Shown in pieces: positions 13,284 through 15,717 of a DNA stretch of 15,717 bases (position 1 is its first letter; every line of letters begins with the position of its first letter). Source of the DNA: an uncultured Coriobacteriaceae bacterium. Its GTDB lineage: Bacteria > Actinomycetota > Coriobacteriia > Coriobacteriales > Eggerthellaceae. The translations under genes and the position numbers were made by a program. The notes beneath the pieces are model-generated. The model did not search any database and had not been told where the DNA came from. It saw only the letters and a list, made by a program, of their open reading frames with translations. The stretch spans positions 1-15,717 of the forward strand of contig USAB01000039.1 of assembly GCA_900552585.1 (NCBI GenBank), given 5' to 3'.

Positions 13284-14015
13284 ATGAAGAAGATACGATT
13301 GGATACCCTGCTGGTGGAACGCGGCTATTTCGCTGCGCCGGAAGATGTGCTGCCCGCCGTGGTGGCGCACGAGGTGAAGGTGAACGACGTGTATGCCACC
13401 AGCGCCGCAATGAAGGTTTCCCCCGATGCGGATGTGCAGGTGAAGGGCAGCGGGCCGTACGTGTCGCGCGGCGGCTTGAAGCTGCGCGGGGCGCTGGATG
13501 CTTTCCATCAGGACGTCACGGGCATGCGCTGCTGCGACATCGGGTCGTCCACCGGCGGCTTCACGGACTGCCTGCTGCAGGCAGGCGCGGCATCTGTTGC
13601 CTGCGTGGATGTGAATTACGGCCAGCTGGCGTGGAAGATCCGCTCGGATCCGCGTGTGGAGGTGCATGAGCGCACGAACATCCGCATCGCCACGCCCGGG
13701 GAACTGGGCGCGCCGTTCGACTTGCTGGTGGCGGACCTCAGCTTCATCGGCCTTGCGGGGCTGGCAGAGACATTCGCCGCGCTCACAGAGCCGGGCGGGC
13801 TGTTCGTTGGCTTGGTGAAGCCGCAGTTCGAAAGCCGCCACAGCGAAACGGAGCAGGGTGTGGTCCTGGATCCGGGCGTGCGGAGGCGCGTGGTGGATGA
13901 AGTATGCGACGCACTTCAGGAGGCGGGCTTCGACGTGACCGGCTGCATCGAATCGCCCATCACCGGCCGCAAGAAGCACAACGTGGAGTTTCTGGTGCGC
14001 GCCGTGCGCCGTTAA
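13284..14015 (+). CDS. tlyA: TlyA-family rRNA 2'-O-methyltransferase
   Basis: TlyA methylates the ribose of C1920 in 23S rRNA, and in some species also C1409 in 16S rRNA; the product is the target base needed for capreomycin binding. The 243-aa protein has an N-terminal S4 RNA-binding domain (RLDTLLVERG, residues 5-14, to about 55) and an FtsJ-like SAM methyltransferase domain with DIGSSTGGFTDCLLQAGA (85-102). The expected catalytic tetrad is present: K66 (SRGGLKL), D151 (VADLSF), K179 (GLVKPQFE) and E235 (HNVEFL). Only 8 residues follow E235, while the two-target mycobacterial TlyA has about 30, so this is probably the shorter type I. The start was set at 13284 because S4 similarity begins there; the frame is open further upstream only through the preceding terminator region. 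It seems leaderless and independent. Confidence 0.93.
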   Translation: MKKIRLDTLLVERGYFAAPEDVLPAVVAHEVKVNDVYATSAAMKVSPDADVQVKGSGPYVSRGGLKLRGALDAFHQDVTGMRCCDIGSSTGGFTDCLLQAGAASVACVDVNYGQLAWKIRSDPRVEVHERTNIRIATPGELGAPFDLLVADLSFIGLAGLAETFAALTEPGGLFVGLVKPQFESRHSETEQGVVLDPGVRRRVVDEVCDALQEAGFDVTGCIESPITGRKKHNVEFLVRAVRR

Positions 14016-14139
14016 CCGTCGCGGTTCAGCGGGTACTTCGAAATCGGCCGCATGTTTCCTTTTCGTAAAATACTGCGTGCTTCAGCGGTGAAAAGCGCAC
14101 GTTCGCGGGCGATAGACGTACGAAATCGTTTCTATGCGG

Positions 14140-14145
14140 TACACT
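14140..14145 (+). promoter_or_regulatory. Candidate -10 element for serC
   Basis: TACACT lies 29 nt before the serC ATG and would start transcription near 14152, leaving room for the AAGGAAG RBS (14165-14171). TAGACG at 14113-14118 resembles a -35 but is 21 nt away, too far for a standard promoter. Confidence 0.4.
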
Positions 14146-14174
14146 TTGCGGCAACACTATAAGAAAGGAAGATT

Positions 14175-15263
14175 ATGTCCAGGGTTTACAACTTTTCCGC
14201 CGGTCCGGCCACGCTGCCCGAAGAGGTCCTGAAACAGGCAGCCGATGAGATGCTCGATTACCATGGTTGCGGCATGTCCGTTATGGAAATGAGCCATCGT
14301 TCCCCCGAGTTCCAGAACATCATCGATACCGCCGAGGCTGACATCCGAGAGCTGATGAACATCCCTGACAACTACAAGGTGCTGTTCATGCAGGGCGGTG
14401 CTACGTTGCAGTTCGCGGCAATCCCCATGAATCTGATGAAGGCGGAGAACGGCTGCGCCGACTACATCGTCTCCGGCGGCTGGTCGAAGAAGGCTGCCAA
14501 AGAGGCGGAGAAATACGGCAAGGTGAACGTCATCGCCTCTTCCGAAGATGACAATTTCACCCACGTGCCCGACCTGACGAATCTCGAGATCGATGATGAT
14601 GCGGATTACGTGTACATCTGCCAGAACGAAACAGTGTACGGAACCACCTACCACACGCTTCCCGACACGAAGGGCAAGCCGCTGGTAGCCGATGTCAGCT
14701 CCATGTTCCTGTCCGAGCCTATCGACGTTTCGAAGTACGGCCTGATCTACGGCGGCGTTCAGAAGAACGTCGGTCCCGCCGGCTTGGCCATCGTGATTAT
14801 CCGCGAGGACCTTATCCGCGACGACATCAACCCGTACACGCCCGTCTACATGAACTATAAGACGCAGGCGGAGAAGGGCAGCCTGTACAACACACCTGCC
14901 TGCTACACTATCTACATCTGCGGCCTGGTCTTCAAGTGGCTGAAGAAGCAGGGCGGCTTGGAAGGCATCGGCAAGCGTAACCGCGCCAAGGCGGAGCTGC
15001 TGTACAACTACCTGGATAGCTCGAAGCTGTTCAAGGGCACCGCTGCCAAGGAAGACCGCTCCATCATGAACGTCCCGTTCGTGACCGGCGACAAGGATTT
15101 GGACGCGAAGTTCGTCGCCGAGGCCAAGGAGCACGGCATCGCGAACATCAAGGGCCATCGTTCCGTGGGCGGCATGCGCGCCAGCATCTACAACGCCATG
15201 ACCATCGAGGGCGTTCAGGCGCTGGTGGACTTCATGAAGGAGTTCGAGAAGGAGAACGCCTAG
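14175..15263 (+). CDS. serC: Phosphoserine aminotransferase
   Basis: SerC is a PLP-dependent class V aminotransferase that converts 3-phosphohydroxypyruvate and glutamate to phosphoserine in serine synthesis, and it can also serve pyridoxal phosphate synthesis. The 362-aa protein carries the N-terminal signature YNFSAGPATLPEEVL (5-19), GMSVMEMSHRSPEF (33-46), the cofactor-binding GGATLQF (74-80), the NETVYG block (151-156), VADVSSMFLSEPID (171-184) and the Schiff-base Lys197 in YGGVQKNVGPAG (192-203). The C-terminal GHRSVGGMRASIYNA (327-341) is also typical. Length matches the family. AAGGAAG at 14165-14171, 3 nt before the ATG, is the RBS. No serA or serB gene is adjacent, so it seems to be transcribed alone. 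Only moderate hairpins follow the stop. Confidence 0.97.
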   Translation: MSRVYNFSAGPATLPEEVLKQAADEMLDYHGCGMSVMEMSHRSPEFQNIIDTAEADIRELMNIPDNYKVLFMQGGATLQFAAIPMNLMKAENGCADYIVSGGWSKKAAKEAEKYGKVNVIASSEDDNFTHVPDLTNLEIDDDADYVYICQNETVYGTTYHTLPDTKGKPLVADVSSMFLSEPIDVSKYGLIYGGVQKNVGPAGLAIVIIREDLIRDDINPYTPVYMNYKTQAEKGSLYNTPACYTIYICGLVFKWLKKQGGLEGIGKRNRAKAELLYNYLDSSKLFKGTAAKEDRSIMNVPFVTGDKDLDAKFVAEAKEHGIANIKGHRSVGGMRASIYNAMTIEGVQALVDFMKEFEKENA

Positions 15264-15335
15264 CATCTCGGCGTTCCGCGCATCCTGAGATTGCGCAGTT
15301 TCTCTGCAGGGTGCCAGCCGCTCCACGCAATCCAT

Positions 15336-15363
15336 TTGCTATTGCATGCAGAGCAGATATACT
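15336..15363 (+). promoter_or_regulatory. Candidate promoter for the cation transporter gene
   Basis: TTGCTA (15336-15341) and TATACT (15358-15363) are spaced by 16 nt, giving a start near 15370. The -35 matches four of six and the -10 five of six positions. The hairpin at 15377 would lie at the very 5' end of the transcript. Confidence 0.55.
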
Positions 15364-15376
15364 TTCATATCAATCT

Positions 15377-15402
15377 GGAAAGGGGCTTTCGGGCCCCTTT
15401 CC
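15377..15402 (+). other. Stem-loop between serC and the cation transporter gene
   Basis: GGAAAGGGGC (15377-15386) pairs perfectly with GCCCCTTTCC (15393-15402) around the loop TTTCGG. No T run follows the full stem, although the inner GGGGC/GCCCC stem is followed by TTTCCC. It may be a weak serC terminator or a 5' leader structure of the next gene, since it starts about 7 nt after the predicted transcription start. Confidence 0.55.
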
Positions 15403-15431
15403 CATCATTATCGTCAAGAGAAGGGACAGAA

Positions 15432-15717
15432 TTGAACGCCAAGAGCGATCAACCTCCGAGTACTAAGAACGCTACGGACGCAGAGCGCGCACACTCTGCC
15501 GAAGCACGCCCTGAAGCGCTGGCATCCGCCGCGGGTTTGGGCGTAGGAGCGCAAGGGGCGGCAAATCCCGACGCGCCCCATGTGCAGAATCCCGCCGGAC
15601 AGCCCATTCCCGGCGCCGCCGCCACTCAGCAGGAGGGCGGCAATTCCACCATCGCCGTCGTCGCTGCCATTATCGGCGACATTCTCGTCGGTATCGTCAA
15701 GCTTATTGCGGCAGCCA
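15432..15717 (+). CDS. Cation diffusion facilitator family transporter, N-terminal part, TTG start
   Basis: The frame opens at TTG 15432 and runs open past the window end; 95 codons are visible. The first roughly 72 residues are a polar, Ala/Pro/Gln-rich, probably disordered cytosolic leader (NAKSDQPPSTKNATDAERAH and on). Then GGNSTIAVVAAIIGDILVGI and VKLIAAA begin the first membrane helix, in the style of CDF transporters (there an N-x-L-V-xx-x-K-F/L-x-A pattern precedes the GSxAMLxExxHS metal-site helix, which would lie just beyond the window). CDF proteins export Zn2+, Fe2+, Mn2+ or related ions by proton antiport. AAGGGA at 15421-15426, 5 nt before the TTG, supports this start. No in-frame ATG or GTG precedes it after the promoter. 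Family assignment is likely but rests on one helix. Confidence 0.65.
   Translation, partial: MNAKSDQPPSTKNATDAERAHSAEARPEALASAAGLGVGAQGAANPDAPHVQNPAGQPIPGAAATQQEGGNSTIAVVAAIIGDILVGIVKLIAAA

Noticed and set aside
14157..15335. Long minus-strand open frame opposite serC
   Set aside because: It covers serC on the other strand, with composition explained by serC codon use.
1..15717. CRISPR array, insertion sequence, phage or defence cluster
   Set aside because: No regularly spaced repeats, transposase or integrase motifs, terminal inverted repeats or known defence domains were seen on either strand.

Overview
The window is a GC-rich bacterial chromosome segment with every convincing gene on the + strand. 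The gene set and protein style suggest an actinomycete of class Coriobacteriia, probably the Eggerthellaceae/Slackia group. The pointers are an Mrp/NBP35 ATPase without the DUF59 domain, an EF-G2-like GTPase, a trigger factor without a PPIase domain, short TlyA, and -10-dominated promoters. This is an inference from general likeness; no database search was possible. The content is mostly core housekeeping, with a few accessory or degraded loci.

Layout. 1-317: C-terminal end of HtpG, whose frame is closed by a stop at 9-11. 396-1633: promoter, Mrp/NBP35 Fe-S carrier ATPase and a small acidic unknown protein 6 nt behind it. 1728-1906: a complete tRNA-Ala(GGC) unit (A/T-rich upstream element, near-consensus promoter, tRNA, terminator). 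1983-2444: a lone small protein with faint ADP-ribosyltransferase-like features. 2596-3672: a PPIase-less trigger-factor relative. 3894-5978: an EF-G-like translational GTPase, closed by a strong terminator. 6200-9519: a likely operon of glmS, acpS and nnrD (4-nt gap, then a short overlap). 9641-11779: NAD+-dependent DNA ligase LigA. 11885-12411: a lower-GC gene for a small exported protein, broken by a one-base frameshift, with its stop codon in the loop of its terminator. 12638-13114: a universal stress protein with its own terminator. 13284-14015: TlyA, apparently on a leaderless mRNA. 14175-15263: SerC. 15432-end: start of a cation diffusion facilitator transporter, initiated at TTG behind a promoter and a 5' stem-loop.

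Themes. Much of the window serves translation and folding: HtpG, trigger-factor-like chaperone, EF-G-like protein, tRNA-Ala, TlyA. The rest serves cell-wall precursor supply (GlmS), acyl-carrier activation (AcpS), metabolite repair (NnrD), Fe-S assembly (Mrp), DNA joining (LigA) and serine/PLP metabolism (SerC). No CRISPR array, insertion sequence, prophage cluster or defence island is visible. The most noteworthy items are the frameshifted exported protein, the divergent trigger-factor and EF-G relatives, the ART-like orphan beside the tRNA, and leaderless tlyA. No gene-free stretch exceeds about 230 nt.
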